Shown here: piece by piece, positions 35,547 through 46,006 of the stretch
How the letters are laid out: each line of letters opens with the position of its first letter
How positions within the stretch are numbered: the stretch's first letter is position 1
DNA from: Limnephilus marmoratus
Taxonomy: Eukaryota; Arthropoda; Insecta; Trichoptera; Limnephilidae
Assembly (NCBI GenBank): GCA_917880885.1
Contig: OU862906.1
Span: 59,438,665 to 59,502,664 of the forward strand
Direction of reading: 5' to 3'
Length of the DNA: 64,000 nucleotides
Translations under genes and position numbers: made by a program
Notes under the pieces: generated by a model
Told to the model about the DNA's origin: nothing
Seen by the model: the letters and a program-made list of their open reading frames with translations, nothing else
Database searches by the model: none

Positions 35547-35828
35547 TTTTTTTTTACATCCCAGATGACATAGGCCCTGAGGGAAAATAATTTCCCTCAG
35601 GGCCTATGTCATCTGGGATGCTGTGTGGAGGGTCTTTTTGAGGAGAGGAAGGAATGAATATTGGTCTTGAAGAGACCCATGTTGTCCATGAGTCGAAGAA
35701 ACGACCCGTTCTCATGTGACAAATGTGTTTCTGCACAGAGTCGAGGGTATTTTTCAGGTCTTTTGGAGCTCCAGACCAGAGGTGGCTGCCAAATTCAACC
35801 GTGGGGCGCACTTGTGATTTGTACAGGG
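35547..35828 (-). pseudogene. jockey-superfamily LINE, deleted 3' copy with palindromic end
   Basis: On the minus strand it starts at CCCTGTACAAATCACAAG and encodes TLYKSQVRPTVEFGSHLWSG and KDLKNTLDSVQK. It then jumps across an internal deletion to HMRTGRFFDS and SSPQKDPPHSIP near the C terminus. It ends in a perfect hairpin and nine A. Comparison with the empty site in copy 2 shows the insert lies exactly between CCTAA and TCG with no evident target duplication. Confidence 0.8.
35557..35620. repeat. perfect palindrome, 30-bp arms, 4-nt loop
   Basis: 35557-35586 and 35591-35620 are exact reverse complements around ATAA. They extend the normal LINE tail hairpin (about 10-17 bp in other copies) through GACATAGGCCC out to CATCCCAGAT. 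The usual CTGTGTGGAG end is replaced on the poly(A) side. Confidence 0.95.
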
Positions 35829-35872
35829 TTAGGCCTATCACTCGCTAATACTTATCACTAACTTATTGTATT

Positions 35873-36406
35873 CGGAATATTTTGTCGGAAGGTCAAAATA
35901 ATTCCGTTTTGCAATAAAATCCAAATAAATGGAATATTTCTGAATGCATCCTAAAACTAAAAACTGCGTTGGAAAGTTAATGACACGAGCTTTCAATTTT
36001 TGTAATTGGAAATAAACATATATCTTTTAAAATATTTAAATTTTGAATGTAAACAAAAGAGTTTTTAAAATGGTTCACTTTACATTTTTTCTAACTAAAA
36101 TTACTGATAACGAAAAAAAATAAAACACATACCTATAATATTAGGCAAATGTATTATAAACGTTTGCTTTCATTAAAAAAATATATAAAAATTCCCATAG
36201 TTTCATTTTTTTTCGAATTGCGGTCGGGAACTTTGTGGTTAAGTTTTAGATTTGAATTAAGCGTGCTGTTTTTTTTTCTAACACCGTTTAGATCATATTT
36301 CTGATCGTGAGTAAGGGAGACACAACGATTTCTATGAGACCTGTATGATTTGTTCCGGAAACATAACAAATTAGCCTGAGGTGTTAATCCAAAATTCCTG
36401 AAAGAA
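35873..36406. other. no recognised feature
   Basis: AT-rich. The minus ORF 36154-36543 runs across the end of the next transposon and is not a gene. Confidence 0.5.
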
Positions 36407-36414
36407 CTAAAAAC

Positions 36415-37206
36415 TAGTGTCCGACCGAAACAGGACTTTCTACCGAAACCGAATCTTTGGTAGCTGTTTAAACTCAATTTGGGAGGCGGGAATGGGTACC
36501 GCCGCCCGGGGAACCTTAATTGGATAACCAACACCTCTGCCACAGGTCACCTCAAGTGGTTCGCTACGTTTGATGATTTAGCAGGGGTGCCCGGGTTCAT
36601 GGGGTGAGGTTTGTCTAGGTCTTGGAGGTGGATGACTAGGACACATTGAACCCCAGATTCCTACCCACCCCTTAAACCCTTTTCCTTCCCAGAACTCTCC
36701 TCTCCTTCCTTTCCTTAAAAAACCTTCCACACAGCATCCCCAAAGATGACAGGGAAAATATTTTCCTCAGGGCCTCCTGTGTGGAGTTCATGTAAAAAAA
36801 AAAAAAAAAACTGAAACCGAACCTTTTTTAGACATGTTAAAAATGTACTGAAATTTGGCTTATTTTTTACACTTTTACAAACTAGCATGTGTTAAATGAA
36901 ATAAAAAAAAAAAAACAATAATTGAAGTATGTGAAAAAAAAAATTTTTTTTTGTATTATTAAAAATTAACAAACATGTTAACTACTTTTTGAACAAAAAA
37001 TTGTCAATAATCAAAACTTATGTACATTATAAAGGAAGGACCTCATTCATTATTTTAATTTAAATTGTGTTTACAATCACAACATTCTTAAGAATAAATT
37101 TACCATTTATTGAGATCTTTGCATAGTTTCGGTGCGGCCGAAGGTTCCTCAGAAAATCTGCCGAAACCGAAACTGATGCCGAAACCGAACCTCCGATCGG
37201 TCACTA
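36415..37206. mobile_element. hAT-like nonautonomous element with nested retroposon
   Basis: Terminal inverted repeats TAGTGTCCGACC and TAGTGACCGATC (reverse of the right end) differ at two of 12 bases. They are flanked by 8-bp direct repeats CTAAAAAC (36407-36414) and CTTAAAAC (37207-37214), with one mismatch. The 8-bp duplication and TAGTG ends fit hAT. Several subterminal CCGAAACCGAA motifs occur near both ends. The element was hit by a family A retroposon (36484-36797). Confidence 0.7.
36484..36797 (+). mobile_element. retroposon family A, short subfamily, nested
   Basis: Full-length short copy from TTTGGGAGGCGGGAATGGGT to GTGGAGTTCATG and about 17 A. It has the subfamily deletion, where GGTCTTGGAGGTGGATGAC joins directly to GGACACATTGA. 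It is younger than the hAT-like element around it. Confidence 0.88.
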
Positions 37207-37680
37207 CTTAAAACTGTTAAAAGGGTTTCAATGAGCCTCTTGCGGTTTGGTAAAGCGAGTTGTGAAAAATATACACATGTATTGCGTTTGATTGTCCCAT
37301 GTACAAAAATAACAAAATATCTCATGATTAACATAAACCTTATTATCGTTAGAATAATCGTGAACACGACCCTGTTAAAAGGGATTTAAACCTTGGACAA
37401 ATTTGTTCATCTGAAGTTCTTGTGTAATTTTGTTCATCTGAAGGTCTTGTTTAATTTTGTAAATCTGAAGTTCTTGTTTAATTATTATTTATTGTATAGA
37501 TATCTCGTGCCCTCTGATGGTCGCTATTGTCCGCTACATCTCCTTTACACAGCTAAGTAATTGAAAACTAATTTTGGAGATGTAACGATATTCAGTTATG
37601 AACTTTTTGATTTGTGTATGATCTCGTTACAAGTCACAAAAAAAAAAAATTGAAGTATGTGAAAATTTTTTTTTATATTA
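37207..37680. other. no recognised gene
   Basis: Three near-repeats of a ~30-bp unit (TCTGAAGTTCTTGTGTAATT) at 37405-37480; otherwise AT-rich. Confidence 0.5.
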
Positions 37681-37682
37681 TA

Positions 37683-38609
37683 TTAGGTCCTTACATATGA
37701 AATTGGCGTTTGGCCGTAATGGCAACTTTGAACTCAAATGTCTTCTCTTTGGTTAGGAATTCGAAATTCAAATTAATACAGCTATTTACTTTGTATTTTT
37801 GTTTCGAAAATTATAATTCATTTGTTTTTTCTTTGTTTTTTTTTCTTTGCGTCTCTTAGTTTACAAAATGGAAAACTTGAAATATCGCGCTATTTACGAG
37901 TACGAGTTCCACCGTGCCACTAGTGCTGCAGAAATTAATGATGTGTATGGCGACGGTGCCGCAAAAGAAAACACAGTGCGTTTTTGGTTCCAACGTTTTC
38001 GTTCTGGAAATTTCGACCTGCAGAACAAGCCCCGTGGACGGCCGGAGGCCAAAGTTGATAATAAAGAATTGAAGGCTATTGTGGAAGCGGATCCATCGCA
38101 AACCACGTCCGAGTTAGCTGCATGCTGCGGTGTTAGTGATAAAACTGTTTTAATCCCCTTGAAGCAAATTGGAAAGGTGAAAAAGCTTGAAAGGTAGGTA
38201 CCTCACGAATTGAGTGAAGCAAATCAATAAACGCGCGTTAGAACGCTAGACCACACACTGCACAACAGACGGCTAACAAATTAGAGGAGCTTCAATTGGA
38301 ATATCTAAGACATCCACCGTACTCTCCGGACCTTGCCCCAACAGATTACCATTTTTTTCGAAATTTGGATAACTTCTTGCAAGGGAAAAAATTCAACTCC
38401 CATGTAGCAGTCCAAACCGCCTTCAAAGATTTTATTGATTCCCGTCCGAATGGTTTTTTTAGTAAAGGGATCGATGAACTACCTATGAGATGGCCAAAGT
38501 GCATAGATAGCAATGGTACATAATTTGATTAAATAAATATATTATATTAAAAAAAATCTACTTTATCTTCCTCCCATACAAAACGCCAATTTCATATGTA
38601 AGGACCTAA
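37683..38609 (+). mobile_element. mariner element, internally deleted (cecropia/mori type)
   Basis: The 28-bp TIRs start TTAGGTCCTTACATATGAAA and are essentially perfect. TA duplications lie at 37681-37682 and 38610-38611. At 927 bp it is about 370 bp shorter than a typical 1.3-kb mariner. TIR sequence and protein resemble the cecropia/mori group as I know it. Confidence 0.92.
37868..38523 (+). pseudogene. mariner transposase remnant
   Basis: The ATG at 37868 opens the DNA-binding half: paired helix-turn-helix domain with FWFQRFRSGNFDLQNKPRGR and the ELKAIVEADPSQTTSELA helix. TAG at 38195 replaces the tryptophan expected before VPHEL, and TAA follows within 15 codons. Then a deletion of roughly 130 codons joins to NARPHTAQ, removing the first two catalytic aspartates. 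The rest is the C-terminal part with PPYSPDLAPTDYHFFRNL, which keeps the third aspartate. It cannot be active but might still be moved by a helper. Confidence 0.9.
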
Positions 38610-38611
38610 TA

Positions 38612-39165
38612 TGTTAAAAAAAAGTATCTATATATGTATTTCGTTTAATTGTAGAGACGCCAACTCTGTAAACAATTTATGGATGAGATATTAACATTAA
38701 TATTTATCTAGCTTTTCTTGGCATACATGCTTAATTCCTCAACATTTTTTAATTTTGAGCAATGAGATGTTATTCTTAGAAAGTATTTTCCTAACAGAAG
38801 TATTTTCGTAACATTTTCTACGAAGTCTTGTAAATAACTAAAATATTTCTATTCTATCTTGCGATATTTCCATTCAGAAAATAAATTTACCTATTCCGAA
38901 AACGTAATATAATAATATTAAATATTTTTTGTAGATTCTTTTTCATTCCGCAATTTAGATTCAGAACTAAAAAGACAGAAGTGAAGCTGTTCACAATTTT
39001 GCACTATGTTTATACTGTGAAATACCTATCAGATTGCTCGGAGCCAGATAAATGACACTCAGAAATGAATGTAAATAAAAATCCATAACTAACTAACTAA
39101 CCTTGGGGATTTTCTTGTAAAACAAATATACACCATGTTCAATCAGTGCAAAATTCATTAGTTAA
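38612..39165. other. no recognised feature
   Basis: AT-rich; nothing seen. Confidence 0.5.
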
Positions 39166-39169
39166 ATTA

Positions 39170-39835
39170 TTAGCTGAAAAAAATTTATACAAAGAAAGGC
39201 ATAATATTCCAATACTTTTATCAGTTCAAAATTCTTTCGGTGAGAGCAATTATGTGGTACAAAATTATATTTCAGCACATAAATAACCCTTTATATACTA
39301 TAAACAGGCTGGAACACAACCATAATACTCGTTTTAACTTTAATGAAGGACTAAATGTACCTAAACATACAAATAAATATGGACAAAGAAGGTTAAATTA
39401 CATGATTCCCAGTTGTTTAAATATGCTTCCAGCTGAAATTAAAAACTGTGCCCAAAACAAAAAATTGGTGAACTTACTGAAGACTTGGCTTACGGAAAGA
39501 ATTAATTTGTATTAGCTTACAATAACATATTACTTATTCTAAAGACTTTAAAATTGTTATTCATGTTTTCATAATTTTTCTTTTATCTAAGTATATTTCT
39601 TTAAAAAAAATAATTTTATCTTATATCTATAATTGTAAAAATGTATTTAAGTATATTTCTGTAAAAAAAATAATTTTATTTTATATCTTTAACTGTAAAA
39701 ATGTAACTATTAAATCACTATAATAAGATCTTTAATGTAAAGAACCCGTTAGACAAACTGCTAAAAAGCAGTTTATCGGGACTTTTTGTCTTATATTTGT
39801 AAAATGTATAAAATAAAAAAATAAAAAATATAAAA
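39170..39835 (+). pseudogene. jockey/CR1-superfamily LINE, 3' fragment with poly(A)
   Basis: The frame 39240-39515 carries LEHNHNTRFNFNEGLNVPKH, a YGQRRLNYMIPS block and CLNMLPAEIKN, the standard end of jockey/CR1-type pol proteins. The 3' UTR contains a ~73-bp unit repeated twice (39584-39708, AAGTATATTTCTTTAAAAAA). A hairpin follows (CAAACTGCTAAAAAGCAGTTT, around 39755-39775), then an A-rich tail to 39835. Confidence 0.7.
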
Positions 39836-39905
39836 AAACCATCACTCCGTTTCCCGCAGGGGTAGGTGAAGAGAACGGACCGCCACACAACTCTGTCAAA
39901 TCAAT
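39836..39905 (-). pseudogene. RTE-like LINE, terminal scrap
   Basis: Minus-strand translation DRVVWRSVLFTYPCGKRS matches the end of the fragment at 15304-15700 (DRDVWRSVLSAYPCGETAC). Only the last ~20 codons remain. Confidence 0.65.
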
Positions 39906-40326
39906 AGCAATATTAAAATTTCTTACAAACACTGTAAGAACACACTTGACAGAAATGTTAACAACTGACAACATCCAGACTTGCATTTACTGAATAAAAT
40001 TAATCTATGTCCAACCTTGTGCAACACGATGTTCAATGTAAAAGAAATAACGATTTGATATACAACACACAAAGGCTTTCTTATTTTGGGTGAATATTTT
40101 CGTATTCGTCCTACGTCTTCTCGTGGTATCAGATAACAAAACAAATAACATTTAAGGTTCATCGCCTCTCTAAAGTACCTGTAAATTTTTGCGTCAAGCT
40201 ACCTTTTGTGGGAACCTTTGTTAAAATGTTTTGTTCAATATTATGTGTTCTTGGCCATGAATTCCTTCTCGTAGGACTGTTGGGACCTGGCTGGAAGAGA
40301 GGAAATAGAAAGGGAAATAGAAATAA
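39906..40326. other. no recognised feature
   Basis: Short minus-strand ORFs only; no domain. Confidence 0.5.
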
Positions 40327-41360
40327 ATACAATAAGTTAGTAATAAGCATTAGTGAGTGATAGGCCTAATCGTGATGTTATTTTCTTAAAATACACGAAA
40401 CAGTTCCGTTCTAAAAATTTGTTTTTTTCAAATATTTTTTTATTTAATTTCAGAAGTACCTACCTCTATGCGATAATGATTTTTTAAGTGTTGATTCGCC
40501 AGAAATGCTGGGTTATGGCGATTTAAATTGTCATATTATTGTTTTAGTATTTAGATAATAAGAGAAACGTTTGCACGACCCGTTTGGCGCAAATCTTAGT
40601 TTTGGATTTGAGGCCAAAATACCCAACCAAACTGAAAAATGTTTTTTAACCAAAAGTTATATTAAATATCTAGTACGGATACGTGCTACTTTATTTATTT
40701 TTGTTTTAAATGATGATATATGATGAGTTATTAAAAATATTCCACCTTATCAAAAGATAAGGCGGGATATCTTTCATGTAATGAAAAATAAAATATCTTT
40801 AAAAACGCGTTTTTTGAGTAGTAATTTCAATTTTTAAAAAAATTCTTCCGACATAAATAGGTAATATGTAATTTATCTTTAAACCCATCTTAACAGATGG
40901 ACTGCAATCTTTAGAGTACAGGCGTCAGGTGGGAATGCTGTCCTTGTTCTACCGGTATTACAATGGAAGATGCTCCGAGGAACTAGCGTCATTATTTCCA
41001 CTCGGCACCAGTGCATAGTCGGGAAACACGCCAAACACGCGCCAAACATTTGTACACGATTGACATTAGTCACATGAGAACGGGTCGTTTCTATGACTCG
41101 TTCTTGAGTTCAACGGCTCGGCTGTGGAACGATTTGCCGGCCTCTGTGTTTCCTCCCTCCTACAACATGGGTCTCTTCAAGACCCGTGTTCACTCCTTCC
41201 TTTCCTCAAAAAGACCCTCCACACAGCATCTTCAAAGATGACATAGGCCCTGAGGGAAGTTATTTTCCTCAGGGCCTCCAGTGTGGAGTTAATGTAAAAA
41301 ATAAAAACACCCATCAAAATGATTTTTTTATTAATTTTTTTTTAGATTTCATCGTATTTT
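40327..41360 (+). repeat. inverted duplication, copy 2
   Basis: Forward match to the reverse complement of 34966-35872, starting AATACAATAAGTTAGTAAT and ending near TTCATCGTATTTTTATA. It lacks the LINE of copy 1 (reads CCTAATCG at 40362-40369). It carries its own LINE at 40889-41310, where copy 1 is empty. Confidence 0.75.
40889..41310 (+). pseudogene. jockey-superfamily LINE, 5'-truncated copy with intact 3' end
   Basis: Begins inside pol (TDGLQSLEYRRQVGMLSLFY, SEELASLFPLGTS), has a frameshift near 41010, then frame 41011-41241 (HMRTGRFYDS, TARLWNDLPASVFP, FKTRVHSFLSSKRPS). The stop lies inside the 3' tail, which is the same ~115-bp tail and nested hairpin as in retroposon family A. It ends GTTAATGTAAAAAATAAAAA. 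Flanking AAACCCATC and ACACCCATC look like a target duplication with one mismatch. It is the likely source of machinery for family A, although this copy is dead. Confidence 0.8.
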
Positions 41361-41550
41361 TATACATTTAGGGGTAAACCCTTAAATGAAACTATCAGGT
41401 TCGTATTGAAATATAACTAACTAACCTTTTTAGTACTTATGTATCTACTATTATTATCGCATTGTAAGCAAAAGGTTTTGATAATTATGTTGGTACAGTA
41501 AACATTTTATTTAGTTCTTCAGTCTTTGCAAATTCACTCTGTGGTGTCAT

Positions 41551-41951
41551 TTTTAATTAAATGAAAGCAAATCACATTGTAAAACACCATTATTTAATCA
41601 AAATTATATACATGTTTCAAAACCACAGGTTTCTTCGTCGGGATAAAATTAAAATTACTTACTTTTTAAATTTTATTTATTTTTTTATTTTTTTTTTTGT
41701 TTTTACTTTACGACTAAAATCTAAAATTGTAATATTTAATTTAATGAAATATAAGCGAAACTCAATCGAAAATCTGAAAAAGGTTTCCGGGAAAAAGCGG
41801 GAGGTCCTGACAACATCTTTTTCTAATTTTTCTGTTTTCAGATTTTCGATTGAGTTTCGCTTATATTATCTTCATTTAATTAAATATTAATTTAATAATT
41901 TTGATTAAAAAGTGGTGTTTTACAAAGTGACTTGTTTCCAATTAAATTAAT
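41551..41951. repeat. nested inverted repeats (foldback element)
   Basis: The outer arms (41551-41607 and 41893-41950) match at about 85 percent around TTGTAAAACACCA and TTAATCAAAATTA. The inner arms (41749-41780 and 41835-41866) are a perfect 32-bp inverted pair containing GCGAAACTCAATCGAAAATC. On the minus strand near 41618-41650, GACGAAGA-AACC-TGT-GGTT-TTGAAAC is another form of the stem motif noted elsewhere. Confidence 0.75.
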
Positions 41952-42915
41952 TTAGTTTTCAAAAACTGAACTGAATATCACGATGATCGGTCCAACAAAC
42001 AAGAGCGAGAGATTTAAAAAATCAATCCAGGAAAAAACAACGTTTCTTTACTGTAATGAATTTATTATCAAATGCTTTCTAAATTATTATTTTTAAGTGA
42101 CTGAGGATTGATCCTTCCTATCCAAGAACTGGAGACAACCATGATCCCAACTGAGCCAAATGCCAAATGCTGAATGGGTAAGGCCGACCTTTATTTCGTA
42201 CATTAAGTGCTGCAATGTCAATGTTATGCCATATGTTTTATTTTTATTCATCTATTGCAATTAAATACAAAAGAAAAAAGTTTCGAAAAAAGAGTATTGA
42301 TACTCGACCGAAGCCAGGTATAAACTATCAGTAGAGCAATTAAACGGTGAAAACTAACGGTGAGCAATTAAACGGTAAAAAACCACTATTTAAAAAGATA
42401 AACATGATTTGTTTTCCTTTAATTAAAAATGACGCCACAATGTGAATTTGCAAAGTTTTAAAAAGCAATAAAACGGTATTTTCACAAAAGGTGAGTCATT
42501 TTCATTACTCTTCTGTCTGTTCACAGCCGGTATCATATTGCTACGCTTTAGTTTCTACTGATATTTTAGAATCTTAAGTTTGCGCAGTTTAAAATATTTA
42601 TTTAATACCTAAATCTGAACTGAACTTGGATTACTGGCTTTATAAGTCAGTTATAGGTACTAGATTTTATTTTTACATTTTTATTTCGATTCACAGAATC
42701 CTTGAGGTGATTTTTCGCACAAATTATCTAAATATTATTGACTATTTTTGCACATTACTAATCTGTTTAGCATTTTGGTGACTCGTAATTAAATGTGGAT
42801 TTCCATAGAAGACACAAAAGTCTACAAAATTCCTTCAATCTCTGATGTTCAGCTAAAGTCAGACAAAAGGAAAAGTCGAGTTTTTCTTTTTTAGGGGAAG
42901 AATTAAATAAAATGA
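41952..42915. other. no recognised feature
   Basis: AT-rich; nothing seen apart from a GGTGAAAACTAACGGTGAGC partial repeat of AATTAAACGGT around 42338-42380. Confidence 0.45.
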
Positions 42916-42961
42916 AAAAATTTAAACCCTGATACGTTTTTAGATTTTCACGAGCAGAAGT

Positions 42962-43126
42962 ATTTTCGTTATTTGTTTTTGGGGTGTTATGCCGTGTTGC
43001 GCTACCTCCTTCTTTACATCTGCCGGATATGCCCTGATGATGGACACTGCAACGCTGTCCGAAACGTTGGCTAAAGAAGGAGGTAGCGCAACACAGCATA
43101 ACACCCCAAAAACAAATAACGAAAAT
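42962..43126. mobile_element. foldback element F, copy 1
   Basis: Inverted termini of about 55 bp read ATTTTCGTTATTTGTTTTTG then GGGTGTTATGCCGTGTTGCG, near-perfect at both ends. The centre reads CTGATGA-T-GGACA-loop-TGTCC-GAAAC (43034-43065). The left end extends asymmetrically into GTGAAAATCTAAAAACGTATC (as reverse complement), shared with copy 2. A 13-15-bp direct repeat AATTTAAACCCTG occurs on both sides (about 42918-42931 and 43124-43136). Confidence 0.75.
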
Positions 43127-43270
43127 TTAAACCCTGTTTAGAAACAATTCTGGTCAGCGCATATAAAAATTAGCTACCACCAAACATTTTAGAGTGATTA
43201 AATGTCTACAAATATATATAATATTTGATATTAATGGACATCACGGAAACAACAGCAAAACGTCATGAGA

Positions 43271-43810
43271 ACGGCTTTTCAAAGAAAACTTGAATTTGGT
43301 TTTGTGGTCAAAATAGCGAACCAAACTGAATATTGTTTTTTAATCAAAGATATAGTAAAAATATCATTTTATTTTTTTTCTTAAGAGATTAAGTAATCAA
43401 AATTTGATTAAATTCCTGCCACCTCGGAAAAGGCTCAGCCTAGTGAGGTGGTGTATACCAAAAAACAAAAAAGTGTATTATACATCAAACTGTAAAATTA
43501 GTCGTTTCTAAAATAATTTTTTCACCCAAAAAACACATTTTTTTGTATTTCATGATGTTGACATGGTACGAATAGGTTAAGCAAAATTATTTTTTTAAAG
43601 TAATTACTATTAACTTACAAAAAGGGCCATAGTTGCCTATAAAATCTTGAATAATTGACTTCTAAATGGCTTATATTTAATAATTCGAAAAGCAAATAAA
43701 TAAAATAGCTTATATCCGTACTGGGTAATTTTATACCTTTTGATTAAAAAAATAAATATTCAGTTTGGTTGGGTATTTTGGCTACAAAGTTTGTATAAAA
43801 AGGGCCGCGT
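43271..43810. mobile_element. TIR element related to 34619-35368
   Basis: Both ends share TGGTCAAAATAGCGAACCAA and its inverted relative CAGTTTGGTTGGGTATTTTG with the element at 34.6 kb. The interior (~400 bp) differs and has a CCACCTC / GAGGTGG hairpin around 43420-43453. No ORF. Confidence 0.6.
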
Positions 43811-43997
43811 AGCCGTTCCTCTTGAATCGCAGTTGTAAATTAAAAAAAAAAACACAAGTTTATGGTAGTTAAGTACCTAACCTTTTTTGTATAATACGTA
43901 CCTATTCACAATAAACCTAACCACGTTGGTTTTAACCAATTATATGTTTTGTACCAATATTTTAACTCTTTGACGCACTTGTAATTTCAGGTCTACG

Positions 43998-44394
43998 TAG
44001 GGTTCCCAGATCAAAAAATCAAAATCCCGTAGAAAATTCCTGACATTTGATAAAAATTACGGACTTTCTTGTAAATATAATATGAATGTCGTTATGCATA
44101 GTGGCATGTCAAAACCCGCGTCGCGGGGGGGGGGGGAGGTGCGGACTTTGAAATAAAGATTTGGAAAGTGGTATGTATTTCATTTATATATAATAAACTT
44201 TTTTTGTATTTTTGGCCATTAAGTGTAAAAATTTCTAGACATTTTGTTTAAAATTAATTAAATAACAGAAGTGATTATATCAATCTACACCTTATTGTAG
44301 AAATTCCGGACTGTTTAGAATTCCCCCTGCATTCCAGACAAAGACCTATATTTCCGGACTTGTCCGGAAGATTCCGGACGTATGACAACCCTAG
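43998..44394. mobile_element. hAT-like MITE
   Basis: The ends TAGGGTTCCCAGATC and, reversed, TAGGGTTGTCATACGTCCGG are flanked by GGTCTACG (43990-43997) and GGTCTACA (44395-44402), an 8-bp duplication with one change. The repeated CCGGA words near the right end fit hAT subterminal repeats. The interior has a 14-G run near 44127 and no coding capacity. Confidence 0.7.
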
Positions 44395-44402
44395 GTCTAC
44401 AT

Positions 44403-46006
44403 GAAATACATGTAGGTATTGTGTTATTTTTTTGGTACCCATAAAAAATATTGCAAACATTGACTAGTATTTTTTTCTTCACTTCTTCCCTTTTCACTAT
44501 TTTCGTAAGATTACGACATTCCATTATTCTGAATTTTACTGCGTAGAACATAAACAAACATAATTTTCTCAGTAGTGGCAGGGGATCGAGTGACTGCCTC
44601 TATGAAGTTCCTGTTAAAGCAAACATCAACATCAATAACCTGCATGAAATATCAATTTCCCATAATACCAAACATAATATAGTAATATGAATTTATATTC
44701 CATAATATCAACATTTCTTCTTCAAACAAATTATGTAAATGGGCTTACCTGGCGGAGAATTCGGCAATACGCACAGAGGCATTCGATTATAATCATATTG
44801 AACCTTAGACAAACCCTTCAAACTTTTCGGTGTTTCATCCCTTTTGCATTGGTAGTATTAAGTATTCACTGAGGTATTCATTTCACAAAACTTTCTTTTA
44901 TTAAATGCTCATTAAGTGAAATCTACAAAATTATCAGAGAATCCGAGTAATCAATCTCTCCAGACTCTGGATTAAGTTCTACACAGACGTTCTCTGAATT
45001 GGATCTCTTTGTTATATCAACTCTGGAGTGGTTGGACAGACTTTTGATTGAAATACACAAGAGCATTGGAAGGTAGATTGCATATAAAAAATAAGAACAA
45101 ACATGATTAATTTTGGTTCATGATAAAACATTTATTTTAATATTTTCTCCTGCTCTTACAAACATTCAAATGTTAACGAATAAATATATACAGAGGGACA
45201 TCAGAACATCAGATCGTTATATTGTATTATGGTACTTTAAATATAGTTTATATAAATAATATTATTATTTGGCGACCATATCGTTTAAATTGTTTTTAAC
45301 GTAAATAAATTAATAATCGATATTTATTTACAACTCCAAGCATTCATATACGAAATTTACTATCAGTCGTTTGCGTAAAAGCCCTGGCAGGCTTACGTCT
45401 GTACCCTAATATTATCCATTACTCCCTTCAATGCATATTTACACTACTCATTAAGGTAACTACCTACGGTTGTCTAATTAAAGATCATTACGTACAGGAG
45501 ACTGGGCAAGGGCATCTGCCCTTAATCCATCAAGGTATCACACCAATATTATTGTTATATTATAATCCATCTCACCAACTCTGCTCAACTAATTATCAAA
45601 AAAAGTCTTTTTAACACTCCTTTCTTTACCAAATCAAATCACAACTAAACACTTATAGCAACAGAATATAACAACATTTAAAATATAAAAGTCTCACCAA
45701 GATGCTGTTATCGAACGCACGATGAAAACATGCAAAATTCACTAAAATTCCGTTATTTCCAGTTCAATGTATGCCTGGAAGTCTACGGGTACTGCTGACT
45801 AAGGGAGATAAGACGCGTACACTTAGTTAGGTCGTGGTATCTGATGCTGGTGAATAGGCTCCTGAGAGGGCGCCAGTAGCTCTGCCTGCTGTAGTACCTC
45901 CCGCGCGGTGTACGCTGTACTCTGCCTCGGGCACGGCACACTACCGGCTTTGATTTTTAATTGCTGAGTAGCTTCTTTGGTTTCTTGCGATGTGTTCAAC
46001 TTTAAT
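44403..46006. other. 3' flank and probable 3' UTR of the kekkon gene
   Basis: No transposon is recognisable here. Downstream of the minus-strand stop (46007), AATAAA occurs on the minus strand at about 45131-45136 and 45323-45328, either of which could end the mRNA. This would give a 3' UTR of 0.7-0.9 kb. The 45823-46278 minus frame is a shadow of the gene. Confidence 0.4.

Larger units (their letters stand above)
34966..35872 (-). repeat. inverted duplication, copy 1
   Basis: The reverse complement of this stretch matches 40327-41360, apart from one insertion in each copy. The match crosses the right end of the TIR element at 35368, so it is a duplicated segment and not two separate transposon jumps. 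This copy holds the LINE insertion at 35547-35828, which copy 2 lacks. Confidence 0.75.

Noticed and set aside
36154..36543. 129-codon minus-strand ORF
   Set aside because: It crosses the end of a hAT-like element and the start of a nested retroposon, so it is a chance fusion.
43034..43065. Calling the CTGATGA...GAAAC motif a true hammerhead ribozyme
   Set aside because: An extra base sits before stem II, and stem III with a cleavage site could not be shown, so I report it only as hammerhead-like.
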